Assembly (NCBI RefSeq): GCF_029254265.1
Contig: NZ_JAQWXX010000075.1
Location: 1-43,491, forward strand
From: Algoriphagus sp.
Lineage (GTDB): Bacteria; Bacteroidota; Bacteroidia; Cytophagales; Cyclobacteriaceae
Reading direction: 5' to 3'
Length of the DNA stretch: 43,491 nucleotides
The notes below the pieces were generated by a model. It worked only from the letters and a program-made list of their open reading frames with translations, made no database searches and was not told the origin of the DNA. Shown one piece after another: positions 24,439 to 33,710 of the stretch. The position numbers and the translations under genes are program-made. How positions within the stretch are numbered: the first letter of the stretch is position 1; the number at the start of each line of letters is the position of its first letter.

Positions 24439-25672
24439 GTATCAACAGATTTTTGAAGGCGTAAAAAAAGCCAGCCGAAAGCTGATTGGGCTTTCTAACT
24501 CCAAAATAAATGCTGTCTTAAATGATTTGGCAGCTCTGACTATCTCCAAAAGTGATTTTTTGATCACTGAAAACAAAAAAGATCTTGCACGGATGGATAT
24601 GCAAAATCCAATGTACGATCGGCTTTTACTTTCTTCAGAGCGAATCCAAAGTATTTCATCTGAATTAATCCAGGTAAGCAATTTACCGTCGCCGCTTCAA
24701 CATATTCTGGAAGAGCAGGTTTTGGGAAATGGACTTTCAATACAAAAAATCTCGGTACCATTGGGGGTAATTGGGATCATCTATGAATCCCGGCCCAATG
24801 TCACTTTTGATGTATTTGCGATAGCCATCAAGTCAGGAAATGGATTAATTCTGAAAGGCGGCTCAGACGCAGACTCTTCGAATCGTGCCATTATGAGCTT
24901 GATTCATGAAGTTTTGGAAAATCATGAAATTCCTACATCAGCTTTTCAACTCCTCCCTGCGGATCGATCCGCTACCAAAGCCTTACTTGAGGCAGTTGGT
25001 TTCGTAGATGTAATTATCCCACGGGGTTCGCAGCGGCTGATCAATTTCGTTAGAGAACATGCAAAAGTACCGGTAATTGAAACCGGTGCGGGAATCGTCC
25101 ATACTTATGTGGATGAAAGCGCAGATGTGGAGAAAGCAAAAGCAATAATTCTGAATTCGAAAACTCGAAGACCAAGCGTCTGCAATTCTTTGGATTGTCT
25201 GATTATTCACAAGAGCCAACTGAAAAATCTGAATAAATTAGTCGCTCCTTTGTTGGAACTACAAGTCGAGATTTTTGCGGATGAACTCGCCTTTAAGGCA
25301 TTAAACAAAAATCCAAAAATCAAACAAGCAGATGAAACCCACTTTGGGACGGAGTTTCTCAGTTTAAAATTAGCTATCAAAACAGTAGCTAATCTGGACG
25401 AAGCCTTAGATCACATTAGCAAATATTCCTCGCAACATTCCGAAGCCATTGTCACTGAAAGCCCAGAAACTATGGATCGATTTCTCTTGGAGGTGGATGC
25501 TGCTGCAGTCTATGTCAATGCTTCGACAGCTTTTACCGATGGAAATCAGTTTGGACTAGGAGCAGAAATCGGAATCAGTACCCAAAAACTACATGCCCGA
25601 GGTCCGATGGGGCTGAAAGAACTTACCAGCTACAAATGGATCGTTCGAGGAAATGGTCAGGTGAGAAAGTAG
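24431..25672 (+). CDS. proA: Glutamate-5-semialdehyde dehydrogenase
   Basis: The 413-aa enzyme reduces glutamyl-5-phosphate with NADPH in proline synthesis. It is aligned throughout with the ALDH-superfamily ProA pattern: VPLGVIGIIYESRPNVTFD near residue 110, LKGGSDADSSNRA, IPRGSQRLINFV, VPVIETGAGIVHTYVD, and the catalytic Cys251 in RRPSVCNSLD. VDAAAVYVNASTAFTDG, FGLGAEIGIST and the C-terminal RGPMGLKELTSYKW also match. It is translationally coupled to proB by an 8-bp overlap. No terminator is evident after it. Confidence 0.97.
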   Translation: MNEYQQIFEGVKKASRKLIGLSNSKINAVLNDLAALTISKSDFLITENKKDLARMDMQNPMYDRLLLSSERIQSISSELIQVSNLPSPLQHILEEQVLGNGLSIQKISVPLGVIGIIYESRPNVTFDVFAIAIKSGNGLILKGGSDADSSNRAIMSLIHEVLENHEIPTSAFQLLPADRSATKALLEAVGFVDVIIPRGSQRLINFVREHAKVPVIETGAGIVHTYVDESADVEKAKAIILNSKTRRPSVCNSLDCLIIHKSQLKNLNKLVAPLLELQVEIFADELAFKALNKNPKIKQADETHFGTEFLSLKLAIKTVANLDEALDHISKYSSQHSEAIVTESPETMDRFLLEVDAAAVYVNASTAFTDGNQFGLGAEIGISTQKLHARGPMGLKELTSYKWIVRGNGQVRK

Positions 25673-26219
25673 GGAGTTTGAGGCGAATAAGATTGAGTAA
25701 TTTCCATGTCGGAAGATTCTATTTATTCTTTCAGCGGCGCGGCCGCACAGCAAGAAACAAAGAATAATTTCTAAGAAATCAATCCCTATAATTCATCTTT
25801 TAAAAGGCAACTTCCATGAAGAACCAGACAATCAAGAAGATATTGCTGCTAATGTACATAATCTAGAATATCAATAATACGCCGAAATAATTGAGAGTTT
25901 GACTTGACCTTTCATATCCCCAAGTTTTTTCCCCATTTAACGAACTCAGATAAATAGGACTTGAACAATAACTATATTATGCAATAGCCGAGAGGCTAGA
26001 GCTTCAGTTGTGAAGCTTAGTATAGAGGCTTGAGAAATTGACTTATCTTGGAAAAGACTCAAGAAATTATAATTAAATACTTAGGCTTTCTTGGAGTTTC
26101 CAACAGAAGGATTTACTCAAAGGTTAGTGGCCATCCGTCGAATTCTTACTGGAACACAAGCAGGAAAAAGAAAATTATAATATTATTGTAAGAGCTGCCA
26201 TTAAACCAACTATCAAACC
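25673..26219. other. 547-bp intergenic region before the GH17/GH30 genes
   Basis: No convincing gene is seen. A GC-rich near-palindrome GCGGC-GCG-GCCGC at 25734-25746 stands out in AT-rich DNA and lies inside a 22-codon frame (25706-25774). A second tiny frame starts at 25816 (MKNQTIKKI...). A stem AGCTTCA-GTTG-TGAAGCT occurs at 26000-26017, flanked by copies of AGAGGCT at 25991 and 26034. CTTGAG at 26039-26044 pairs with CTCAAG at 26068-26073, and TTGGA-GTT-TCCAA lies near 26095. None has a T tract. The region may be a decayed gene, a structured leader or regulatory DNA for the glucanase genes. Confidence 0.45.
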
Positions 26220-27401
26220 ATGACCGCTAAAGATATCTTAGGGAATTCTGATTACCTCGCCATTTCTTTTGGAGGCTATCGAGACACCACAAGAAACAAC
26301 CAGCCAACTATTGCTCAGCTTAAGGAGGATTTAAAAATTCTTTATGCCATGGGCATTCGGATAGTACGAACCTATAACGTACAACTTCCCCATGCACCCA
26401 ACGTAGTGAAGGCAATTTCAGAATTGAAACGGGAGCAGCCTGATTTTGAAATGTATGTGATGTTAGGTGCCTGGATTGATTGCAAGAATGCTTGGACGGG
26501 ATTAACTCCAGATCATCACCAAGAAAGTGAGCAAAACGAAGCCGAAATCAATCGTGCAATCGCCCTTGCAAAGGAGTTTCCAACAATAATCAAGGTGATC
26601 GCCGTCGGTAACGAAGCGATGGTAAAGTGGGCCGAATCCTATTATGTACAACCTGGAGTCATCCTCAAGTGGGTTTTGCACCTCCAGAAACTCAAAGCCA
26701 AAAACGAGCTCCCAAAAGAACTTTGGATTACCTCATCGGATGATTTCTCTTCCTGGGGTGGTGGTGACCCAATGTATCATGTACCGGAACTAGAGCAACT
26801 CATCCAGGCGGTTGATTTTGTATCGATGCACACCTACCCGATGCACAACACCCATTACAATCCTTTCTTTTGGGGTGTTACTCCTGAGGAAAAGAAATTA
26901 CCTAAAGAAGAAATACTTTCCTTAGCCATGAAGCGTGCAGTTAGCTTTGCTACCGATCAATATGAACGAGTCAAAGCTTATGTCCAGCATAATGCACCTG
27001 GGAAGCCTATTCACATCGGGGAGACAGGATGGGCAACGACTTCTGATGGGTTTTACGGACCAGATGGCGCCAAAGCCTGTGATGAGTATAAAGAAAAACT
27101 TTACTATGAATCTATTCGGAAATGGTCCAATGAAAATGGTATTTCCTGCTTTTATTTTGAAGCGTTTGACGAGCCTTGGAAAGATGCATCAAATCCGGTT
27201 GGATCAGAAAATCACTTTGGATTAATCACTGTCGAAGGAAAAGCCAAGTATGCCCTTTGGGAAAAAGTAGACCAAGGAATGTTCGAAGGATTGACTCGAG
27301 ATGGTAATCCAATTTCCAAATCCTATGATGGAAATGAGAAACTAGTCCTAAAAGAAGCGATGATTCCTCCCTCAAATCATCATTTGAAATCGATCACCTA
27401 A
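26220..27401 (+). CDS. GH17-like glycoside hydrolase, cytoplasmic
   Basis: The 393-aa protein lacks a signal peptide. The fold is a GH17-type (clan GH-A) barrel: GIRIVRTYNVQLPH, then VIAVGNE132AMVKW with Glu132 as acid/base, VDFVSMHTYPM, and IHIGE268TGWATTSDG with Glu268 as nucleophile, followed by CFYFEAFDEPWK. GH17 enzymes cleave or transfer beta-1,3-glucans. It begins a three-gene forward group with a GH30 and a second GH17. Cytosolic location suggests action on short imported oligosaccharides, or on an internal glucan, rather than on polymer outside the cell. Confidence 0.85.
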   Translation: MTAKDILGNSDYLAISFGGYRDTTRNNQPTIAQLKEDLKILYAMGIRIVRTYNVQLPHAPNVVKAISELKREQPDFEMYVMLGAWIDCKNAWTGLTPDHHQESEQNEAEINRAIALAKEFPTIIKVIAVGNEAMVKWAESYYVQPGVILKWVLHLQKLKAKNELPKELWITSSDDFSSWGGGDPMYHVPELEQLIQAVDFVSMHTYPMHNTHYNPFFWGVTPEEKKLPKEEILSLAMKRAVSFATDQYERVKAYVQHNAPGKPIHIGETGWATTSDGFYGPDGAKACDEYKEKLYYESIRKWSNENGISCFYFEAFDEPWKDASNPVGSENHFGLITVEGKAKYALWEKVDQGMFEGLTRDGNPISKSYDGNEKLVLKEAMIPPSNHHLKSIT

Positions 27402-27482
27402 TTTGAAATATTTTAGAATTAGCTCTCCATTCTTACTTTAATTTCGATTAGCAAACCTGCAGCAACTACTAAACCAATTCAC

Positions 27483-28904
27483 TTGAAGATTGAAATAATT
27501 GAAACATCCGCTGACGGAAAAAAACTCCAGAAACTACAGGATTTTGACCTTAGTGGAGAAAGTTCTTTGATAGAGCTCCATCCTTCCAAGGAGTTTCAGT
27601 CAATCACAGGTTTTGGTGGATCATTTACCGAATCTTCCGCTTACGTCTTAAGCCAATTAAGCACACAAAAGCGAAGAGAAATACTTGAAGCCTATTTTGG
27701 TGATTCTGGAGCCAAGTATTCATTGACGCGAACGCATATCAATTCCTGTGATTTCTCCTTGAGCCAGTATTCCTATGCACCAGTACCAGGAGACACCAAG
27801 TTGGAGAATTTTTCAATTGACAAGGACCGAGAAATACTCATTCCATTGATCAAGGACGCTATGACTATTTCCTGCGATGGATTTAAACTCATTTCCTCGC
27901 CTTGGACTGCTCCGCCTTGGATGAAGGATAACCAAGATTGGGTTGGTGGAAAATTGCTAAAAGAATACTATCCCACTTGGGCTTTGTTTTTCTCAAAATA
28001 CCTAGCTGCTTACCTAGCTGAGGGTATTTCAATCTGGGGAATAACAGTTGAAAATGAACCCCATGGTAATGGCAATAATTGGGAGAGCATGCATTATTCA
28101 CCCGAAGAGATGACTGAATTTGTACAGTATCATCTAGGCCCCATGCTCGAAAAATCCGGTCAAGAATCAGTGAAAATATTTGGCTACGATCAAAATAGAG
28201 CTGGTCTCAAAGATTGGGTCGAAGTCATGTTTGCCAACAAGGAATCCTCAAAATATTTTGCTGGAACAGCTATTCACTGGTATGAGAGTACTTATGAGGT
28301 TTTCCCAGAAGCTCTGAACTATGCGCATGCAATAGCGCCTGACAAATATCTGATCCAAACCGAAGCCTGTATAGATGCAGAAGTCCCTAAGTGGAAAGAC
28401 GATGCTTGGTATTGGAGCAAAGAGGCTACAGACTGGGGATGGGATTGGGCTCCTGATGATCAAAAATATTTACACCCAAAATATGTCCCTACCTACCGAT
28501 ATGCTAGAGACATCATTGGCTGCTTAAATAACTGGGTGGATGGATGGATTGATTGGAATTTAGTTCTGGATCGACAAGGGGGACCAAATTGGTTTAAAAA
28601 CTGGTGTATCGCGCCAGTAATCGTAGACCCTGCTTCGGATGAAGTCTATTATACCCCGATTTACTATACCTTAGTCCATTTTAGCAAATACATCAGACCC
28701 GGAGCCAAAGTAATTGGCGCAGAAAAAGAAAACGACTCCTTATTGGTTACCGCAGCTAAAAACCCTGACCAATCCATCGCAGTGGTTATTTTAAACCAAG
28801 ACATGGTAAAAAAAGTCTTTGAATTGAAGCTTGGAGAAGAAAAACAATTGATTTCCATAAGTCCCCAAGCTATTCAAACCATTCTCATCAGTGCAAGTAG
28901 CTAA
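27483..28904 (+). CDS. GH30 family glycoside hydrolase, cytoplasmic
   Basis: The 473-aa protein is read from TTG 27483; no ATG precedes the conserved ITGFGGSFTESSA segment, so TTG is taken. GH30 signatures are TRTHINSCDFSLSQYSY, SPWTAPPWMKDN, TVENE192PHGN (acid/base), HWYESTYE and IQTE294ACID (nucleophile). A beta-sandwich follows from about 385. GH30 includes glucosylceramidases, beta-1,6-glucanases and related beta-glycosidases. Position between two GH17 genes favours beta-1,6 or mixed glucan side chains, as in laminarin use. No signal peptide is seen, unlike most exported GH30 enzymes. Confidence 0.88.
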   Translation: MKIEIIETSADGKKLQKLQDFDLSGESSLIELHPSKEFQSITGFGGSFTESSAYVLSQLSTQKRREILEAYFGDSGAKYSLTRTHINSCDFSLSQYSYAPVPGDTKLENFSIDKDREILIPLIKDAMTISCDGFKLISSPWTAPPWMKDNQDWVGGKLLKEYYPTWALFFSKYLAAYLAEGISIWGITVENEPHGNGNNWESMHYSPEEMTEFVQYHLGPMLEKSGQESVKIFGYDQNRAGLKDWVEVMFANKESSKYFAGTAIHWYESTYEVFPEALNYAHAIAPDKYLIQTEACIDAEVPKWKDDAWYWSKEATDWGWDWAPDDQKYLHPKYVPTYRYARDIIGCLNNWVDGWIDWNLVLDRQGGPNWFKNWCIAPVIVDPASDEVYYTPIYYTLVHFSKYIRPGAKVIGAEKENDSLLVTAAKNPDQSIAVVILNQDMVKKVFELKLGEEKQLISISPQAIQTILISASS

Positions 28905-28990
28905 TTAACAGCAATTAAAAAAGATAAAGAAATGACTTGTAGCGAGCCGAGTCGAATTGTAATTTAAGCCCCTTAATTAAAAACTATTTC

Positions 28991-29881
28991 ATGCCATCAT
29001 TTAGACAAGAGCGACTTCTTTCACTCGCTTCCTCAGACTTAACAGAAAAGTCTTTAGCCGATTTGAAAGAAACTTTAAAACAACAATTGAACAGTGGTGT
29101 CCATGGTTTTTGTGCTAGCCCATATTTGGAAGGCCAAAAACCAGGTGATCAGCTTACCGAGGAACAAATTCGGAAAAGATTGGAGGTCTTGAAGCCCCAT
29201 ACCAAATGGATTCGGTCATTTTCTACTACCGAAGGGAATGAGCTCATTCCAAAAGTCGCAAGAGAACTAGGTATCAAGACCATGGTCGGTGCTTGGCTAG
29301 GGGATGATCCGGAGACCAACCGTAAAGAAGTCGCTAATTTGATTGAATTAGTGAATCAAGGACTAGTTGATATTGCTGCTGTAGGCAATGAAGTATTATA
29401 CCGGGGAGATCTTACCGAGTCAGAACTTCTTGAATACATTCATGAAGTAAAAAGTAAAATCAAACTGGATGTACCGGTTGGCTATGTAGATGCTTATTAT
29501 GAATTTCAAGATCATCCCGCTGTCGCCGATGCATGTGATGTAATTCTCGCCAATTGCTATCCTTTTTGGGAAGGTTGTCCACTTGAGCACTCCCTACTCT
29601 ACATGAAAGAAATGTTCAGAATCGCTACAGAGGCGGGCAAAGGCAAGCAGGTAATTATCACCGAAACAGGCTGGCCGGACCAAGGATCGAATTTGCGCGG
29701 CGCAGAACCCTCTACTGAAAATGCTATCAAGTATTTCATCAATGCCCAGCAATGGTCCAAGGAGGAAAACATTGAGCTGTTTTATTTCTCTTCGTTCGAC
29801 GAATCTTGGAAAGTAGGCAACGAAGGAGATGTTGGTGCTTTCTGGGGAGTATGGGATAAGAACGAAAAATTGAAATACTGA
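28991..29881 (+). CDS. GH17-like glycoside hydrolase, cytoplasmic (second copy)
   Basis: The 296-aa protein has no signal peptide. GH17 motifs are HGFCASPYLEGQKPGDQ, WIRSFSTTEGNE, VGNE134VLYRGD with Glu134 as acid/base, ILANCYPFWEG, and IITE225TGWPDQGS with Glu225 as nucleophile. The tail SSFDESWK is also GH17-like. It is about 100 residues shorter than the upstream GH17 and diverged from it, so the pair is not a recent tandem duplication. Likely a beta-1,3-glucan hydrolase or transglycosylase working with the adjacent GH30. No transporter or SusC/D genes accompany the set in this window. Confidence 0.87.
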   Translation: MPSFRQERLLSLASSDLTEKSLADLKETLKQQLNSGVHGFCASPYLEGQKPGDQLTEEQIRKRLEVLKPHTKWIRSFSTTEGNELIPKVARELGIKTMVGAWLGDDPETNRKEVANLIELVNQGLVDIAAVGNEVLYRGDLTESELLEYIHEVKSKIKLDVPVGYVDAYYEFQDHPAVADACDVILANCYPFWEGCPLEHSLLYMKEMFRIATEAGKGKQVIITETGWPDQGSNLRGAEPSTENAIKYFINAQQWSKEENIELFYFSSFDESWKVGNEGDVGAFWGVWDKNEKLKY

Positions 29882-30206
29882 TCAAGATAGTAGCTAAAAC
29901 GCACCGTATCTGAAAACCTAGGTATAATGGAAGTCTTTAAGCAATAGATTGCTTTTAGGAAAAGCTTTATTCCTAGGCTTTAATTTGCTAAAAAAGAATT
30001 GGGTTTTCATCAGTTCTTTTTCATGAAGAAGGCTAAAAATTTACCTTTTATAAGCTTCACTATCCCAGGAAAAGAATCTTAAATTCAAAACTTTCAAAAT
30101 CAGAAAACAATCTGTTGGACTACTTAAAATCTCGTAAATCATAAACGTTTTTTTGATCTCCCCTTTAGAATCGTTTAATTTTAGACTCAAATAAATAACA
30201 CCCAAA
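29882..30206. other. 325-bp intergenic region before purN
   Basis: No gene is visible. The only distinct structure is a 6-bp stem AAGCAA-TAGA-TTGCTT at 29939-29954 followed by TT, which may be a weak terminator for the GH17/GH30 group. CCTAGG occurs twice around it. No exact TAnnTTTG was found for purN. Confidence 0.45.
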
Positions 30207-30764
30207 TTGAAACGTCTAGCCATCCTCGCCTCCGGAAGCGGTAGTAATGCAGAAAAAATCATGGAGTATTTCCAAAACTCTGCGAAAGCCCAAATTGCCT
30301 TAGTCGCTTCCAACAAGGCAGATGCATTTGTGTTGGAGCGAGCGAAGAAATTTGAGGTTCCTACTTTTACTTTTTCTAAAAAAGAGCTGGAAGAAGGTTT
30401 TTTGCTTGAAAAACTCCAAGCTGAAAAGATAGATTGGGTAATCTTGGCAGGATTCCTTTTAAAGATACCCGCAGAACTTATCAGAGCATTTCCAGATCGA
30501 ATGGTGAATATTCACCCTGCACTTCTTCCAAAATATGGTGGTAAGGGAATGTACGGAGCTCATGTGCATGAAGCAGTTAGGGCAGCTGGGGACAAAGAAA
30601 CAGGAATAACAATTCATCTTGTCAACGAAAACTACGACGAAGGGAAAATCATCTTTCAAGCAGCGACTTTTGTAGAAACGTCTGACACTCCTGACGATAT
30701 TGCAAGCAAAGTTCATGCACTCGAGCATCGCTATTTTCCGGAAGTGATTGAGAGTTTGCTTTAG
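30207..30764 (+). CDS. purN: Phosphoribosylglycinamide formyltransferase
   Basis: The 185-aa PurN is read from TTG 30207, directly at the family N-terminus KRLAILASGSGSNAE; no ATG is available upstream. The catalytic Asn101-His103 lie in MVNIHPALLPKYGGKGMYG, and Asp144 in NENYDEGKI, with TGITIH before it. It formylates GAR with 10-formyl-THF in step 3 of purine synthesis, in the cytosol. purH, another folate-dependent purine gene, lies 1.2 kb on in the same direction, with a reverse permease gene between. Confidence 0.95.
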   Translation: MKRLAILASGSGSNAEKIMEYFQNSAKAQIALVASNKADAFVLERAKKFEVPTFTFSKKELEEGFLLEKLQAEKIDWVILAGFLLKIPAELIRAFPDRMVNIHPALLPKYGGKGMYGAHVHEAVRAAGDKETGITIHLVNENYDEGKIIFQAATFVETSDTPDDIASKVHALEHRYFPEVIESLL

Positions 30765-30843
30765 TGAAAAAGGGCTTTCTTGGAGTATTTTCCTTAAAGG
30801 TCTTTTAAATTCCTATTCTTGGTTTGGTCTAAAAAAACTAAAC

Positions 30844-31602
30844 CTAAATATTTATCCCAAACCCATGCATGAGGACTAACCTCAGTCCAACATAAATCAC
30901 CAATACGGCGGTAAGCCCTCCTAGAAATCTCAGGTTAAATTTCTTACTGGACAAATAAGATCCAATACTTCCTCCTAAGACCACTGCCAGCATCAATTTC
31001 CAAATTAGATTCGAGTCCAATTGAAGTGTATCGGCAACTGCCAATCCTACCAGCCCAGATATCGAGTTGACTAGAATAAAAACAGAGGCTAAGGAAGCGA
31101 CAGTTCTTGGATTAGCCCAATTCAAAAGATTCAAAGTAGGACTTAGAAAAATACCCCCACCAATACCTGAAACTCCAGCCAAAAACCCAACTCCCCCTCC
31201 TAAACTCAGTTTTTTAACCAATCCAAATTCTTTGGAATCAAGTTTCGCCTGAATATATCTGAGCATCATCGTAATCCCAGAGAGAATCAATGATGCCCCT
31301 AAAATCATAAAGAAAAGTTCTTGTGAAAGCTTCAGCTGAGCTCCGAAATAAGCCAATGGAATACTTGAAACAAGAAATGGCCAAAAGAGCTTGAAGTCAA
31401 ATATTTTGTTCCGCACAAAAATCAGGGTGCCAATCGTGACTACACAAATATTCAAAACCAAAGCAGTTGAACGTATTTCATAGAAATCGGTCAAAAACAA
31501 ACTCATAATTGCCAAATAACTTGATCCTCCGCCAAAACCCACCGAACTGTAAAACAATGCAACAATGAAAAAGATAAAAGGCAAATATTCTATAGTGATC
31601 AT
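30844..31602 (-). CDS. TauE/SafE (TSUP) family sulfite/anion exporter-like permease
   Basis: The 252-aa membrane protein is almost entirely hydrophobic, with about eight segments. It shows the internal duplication of TSUP proteins: VGFGGGSSYLAIMSLFL in the first half and AGVSGIGGGIFLSPTLNLL in the second. Members move sulfite, sulfoacetate, thiosulfate or other anions across the inner membrane; the substrate here is unknown. It is a single reverse gene between purN and purH and is not in an operon. Confidence 0.9.
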   Translation of the reverse strand: MITIEYLPFIFFIVALFYSSVGFGGGSSYLAIMSLFLTDFYEIRSTALVLNICVVTIGTLIFVRNKIFDFKLFWPFLVSSIPLAYFGAQLKLSQELFFMILGASLILSGITMMLRYIQAKLDSKEFGLVKKLSLGGGVGFLAGVSGIGGGIFLSPTLNLLNWANPRTVASLASVFILVNSISGLVGLAVADTLQLDSNLIWKLMLAVVLGGSIGSYLSSKKFNLRFLGGLTAVLVIYVGLRLVLMHGFGINI

Positions 31603-31968
31603 TCGATTTATTAAAGTTTGGCGACAAGCTTTTCAAATTCCAAAATGCAGTTTTAGAACCTTAAAGCCGCATGATTTCGAATTTGAATTTGACTATTTTT
31701 TATTGATCTACCAACGAAGCCTCTAAAGACCTCCCAATCATTCACTCTTCTACTTTTACCCCAAAATTAGTGTCAAGTGAGTTTAAATCAGAATTACAAA
31801 ACTCAATAGAGAAATGAACATCTCTTTCGGAAATGGATGAAATCCCTACTTTTCAGAAACTTGTTTATTTATTGAATTCATCAATTGCATCCAGGATTGG
31901 GGAGTTCCCTTCCAAGGTTTTTTCCTACCTTTGCGCTTTCCTAAGTTTTCAAACCAAACCATTCTCCA
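31603..31968. other. 366-bp divergent region before purH
   Basis: No gene is supported; a forward frame that overlaps the purH start is out of phase and lacks any recognisable domain. The region is AT-rich and holds the likely purH promoter at 31926-31933. No riboswitch fold was recognised. Confidence 0.55.
31926..31933 (+). promoter_or_regulatory. Bacteroidota -7 element for purH
   Basis: TACCTTTG is an exact TAnnTTTG match, 35 bp before the purH ATG. The -33 box is weak (TTC near 31904). Its placement relative to the start makes it the best promoter candidate in the window. Confidence 0.55.
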
Positions 31969-33495
31969 ATGGCGCTCAAAAAAATAGAATCAGCCCTAAT
32001 TTCGGTCTTTTACAAGGACAATCTCGAACCAATCATCGCCTTGCTTAAGAAGCATGGTGTTAAAATATATTCCACTGGAGGCACTCAGAAATTCATCGAG
32101 GAGCAAGGTGCAGAGGTAATCCGTGTCGAAGACTTGACAAGCTACCCTTCAATTTTTGGCGGTCGAGTGAAGACCCTACATCCAAAAGTTTTCGGAGGCA
32201 TTTTATATCGAAGAGAAAATGAAGGCGATCTCGCACAGGCTGCAGAGTTTGAAATTCCAGCTATTGATTTGGTCATCGTGGACTTGTATCCTTTTGAAGA
32301 AACCGTTGCATCTGGAGCTTCTGAAGCAGATATTATTGAGAAAATTGACATTGGAGGAATTTCTTTGATCCGAGCAGCAGCGAAGAATTTCAAAGACGTA
32401 ACTATTATTGCCTCCAAAGATCAATACACTGAATTGGAAGCAAAACTAACTGCCCAGGATGGCCAAACTACATTGGAAGATCGCAGGTATTTTGCAGCTC
32501 AGGCTTTCCAGGTTTCTTCAAATTACGACACTCATATTTTCAATTACTTCAACCAAACTGAAAATATCCCCGCCCTGAAAGTGTCTGAAACCAAAGCAAA
32601 AGCGTTGAGATATGGAGAAAACCCACACCAATCAGCGCATTTCTATGGAGATATGGATGCACTTTTTGATCAGTTGAATGGCAAGGAACTTTCTTACAAC
32701 AACTTGGTCGATGTGGATGCTGCCGTTAATCTAATCGCAGAATTCAAAGGAGAAACTGCCTTTGCAATCTTGAAACATACCAATGCTTGTGGAGTAGCAT
32801 TAGCTCCTACTGTAAAAGAAGCTTATCAAAAAGCTTTCGCAGCTGATACCACTTCCGCTTTTGGAGGAGTATTGGTGACCAACCAGACTGTGGATAAAGA
32901 TGCTGCTGAAGAAATGCATTCGCTTTTCTTTGAAGTTTTGATCGCTCCGGCATTTACGGATGAAGCTTTAGAAGTATTGATGAAAAAGAAAAATCGAATC
33001 CTTTTGGTGCAGAAAATGGAACTTCCTGGTACCAAAATGATGAAAACACTTTTGAATGGTGTGATCGAGCAGGATAAGGATTTGGCAACAGAAACAAAAG
33101 CAGATTTCACCGTTGCGACCAAAAAGGCACCAACTGAAGAAGAACAAGACGCTTTAGTTTTCGCAGCAAAAATCTGCAAACACACCAAATCAAATACCAT
33201 CATACTTTCCAATTCCAATCAGCTTTTTTCTAGCGGAGTAGGTCAAACTTCGAGAGTGGACGCACTTCGCCAGGCAATCGAAAAAGCTAAGGCTTTTGGC
33301 TTTGATTTGAATGGTGCAGTAATGGCATCGGATGCCTTCTTCCCATTCCCGGATTGTGTGGAGATTGCAGGCGATGCAGGAATTACAGCTGTAGTTCAGC
33401 CTGGCGGATCTATCAAAGATCAGGACAGCATTGACTATTGCGATGCGCATGGCATGGCGATGGTAATGACAGGAGTTCGTCATTTCAAACATTAA
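31969..33495 (+). CDS. purH: Bifunctional AICAR formyltransferase / IMP cyclohydrolase
   Basis: The 508-aa PurH carries the last two steps of IMP synthesis. The N-terminal MGS-like cyclohydrolase domain has YSTGGTQKFIEEQ, SYPSIFGGRVKTLHPK and IGGISLIRAAAKN. The AICAR transformylase half has LRYGENPHQSAHFYG, K269-H270 in LKHTNACG, TSAFGG and GVGQTSRVDA. It ends with VQPGGSIKDQDSIDYCD. The length and motif order are normal, and both catalytic centres seem intact. A strong terminator follows. Confidence 0.97.
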   Translation: MALKKIESALISVFYKDNLEPIIALLKKHGVKIYSTGGTQKFIEEQGAEVIRVEDLTSYPSIFGGRVKTLHPKVFGGILYRRENEGDLAQAAEFEIPAIDLVIVDLYPFEETVASGASEADIIEKIDIGGISLIRAAAKNFKDVTIIASKDQYTELEAKLTAQDGQTTLEDRRYFAAQAFQVSSNYDTHIFNYFNQTENIPALKVSETKAKALRYGENPHQSAHFYGDMDALFDQLNGKELSYNNLVDVDAAVNLIAEFKGETAFAILKHTNACGVALAPTVKEAYQKAFAADTTSAFGGVLVTNQTVDKDAAEEMHSLFFEVLIAPAFTDEALEVLMKKKNRILLVQKMELPGTKMMKTLLNGVIEQDKDLATETKADFTVATKKAPTEEEQDALVFAAKICKHTKSNTIILSNSNQLFSSGVGQTSRVDALRQAIEKAKAFGFDLNGAVMASDAFFPFPDCVEIAGDAGITAVVQPGGSIKDQDSIDYCDAHGMAMVMTGVRHFKH

Positions 33496-33524
33496 TCTTT
33501 GACAAACCATGGGTTTTTAGAAGT

Positions 33525-33563
33525 AAGGCCTTTGTGATTTAATTAATCTCAAAGGCCTTTTTT
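33525..33563 (+). terminator. Rho-independent terminator after purH
   Basis: The arms AAGGCCTTTG (33525-33534) and CAAAGGCCTT (33550-33559) pair perfectly over 10 bp around a 15-nt AT-rich loop and run into T6. It lies 30 bp beyond the purH stop. Confidence 0.88.
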
Positions 33564-33670
33564 CATTTAATGAATAGTGGTTTCTTTCAAAAAACACCGC
33601 TCTTCCAAACTCACCTTTCATTTACCCGCTCGAATCCACTATTTTGCAGTCCGAATCAAATCCGGATAAA

Positions 33671-33700
33671 ATTCGTACTTGATTTTCTGTATTCGTACTT
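33671..33700 (+). repeat. Two direct copies of ATTCGTACTT in the cysS leader
   Basis: The 10-mer occurs at 33671-33680 and 33691-33700, with starts 20 bp apart and a 10-bp spacer, ending 10 bp before the chosen cysS ATG. Two helical turns between repeats would suit a regulator bound on one DNA face; chance duplication is also possible. Confidence 0.5.
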
Positions 33701-33710
33701 CATACATCCT

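Noticed and set aside
25734..25746. GC-rich NotI-like sequence as a cloning artefact
   Set aside because: No vector or linker sequence flanks it, so natural origin is simpler.
25985..26044. tRNA-like stretch (GCCGAGAGGCTAGAG, as in Ser/Leu D arms)
   Set aside because: There is no T-loop GGTTCGAATCC match, the anticodon loop lacks the U-turn layout and no acceptor stem closes.
30041..30316. Reverse 91-codon frame before and inside purN
   Set aside because: It overlaps the conserved purN N-terminus and its product resembles no known family.
31833..32048. Forward 71-codon frame overlapping the purH start
   Set aside because: It runs in another frame through the purH N-terminus and covers the promoter element; nothing in the product is recognisable.
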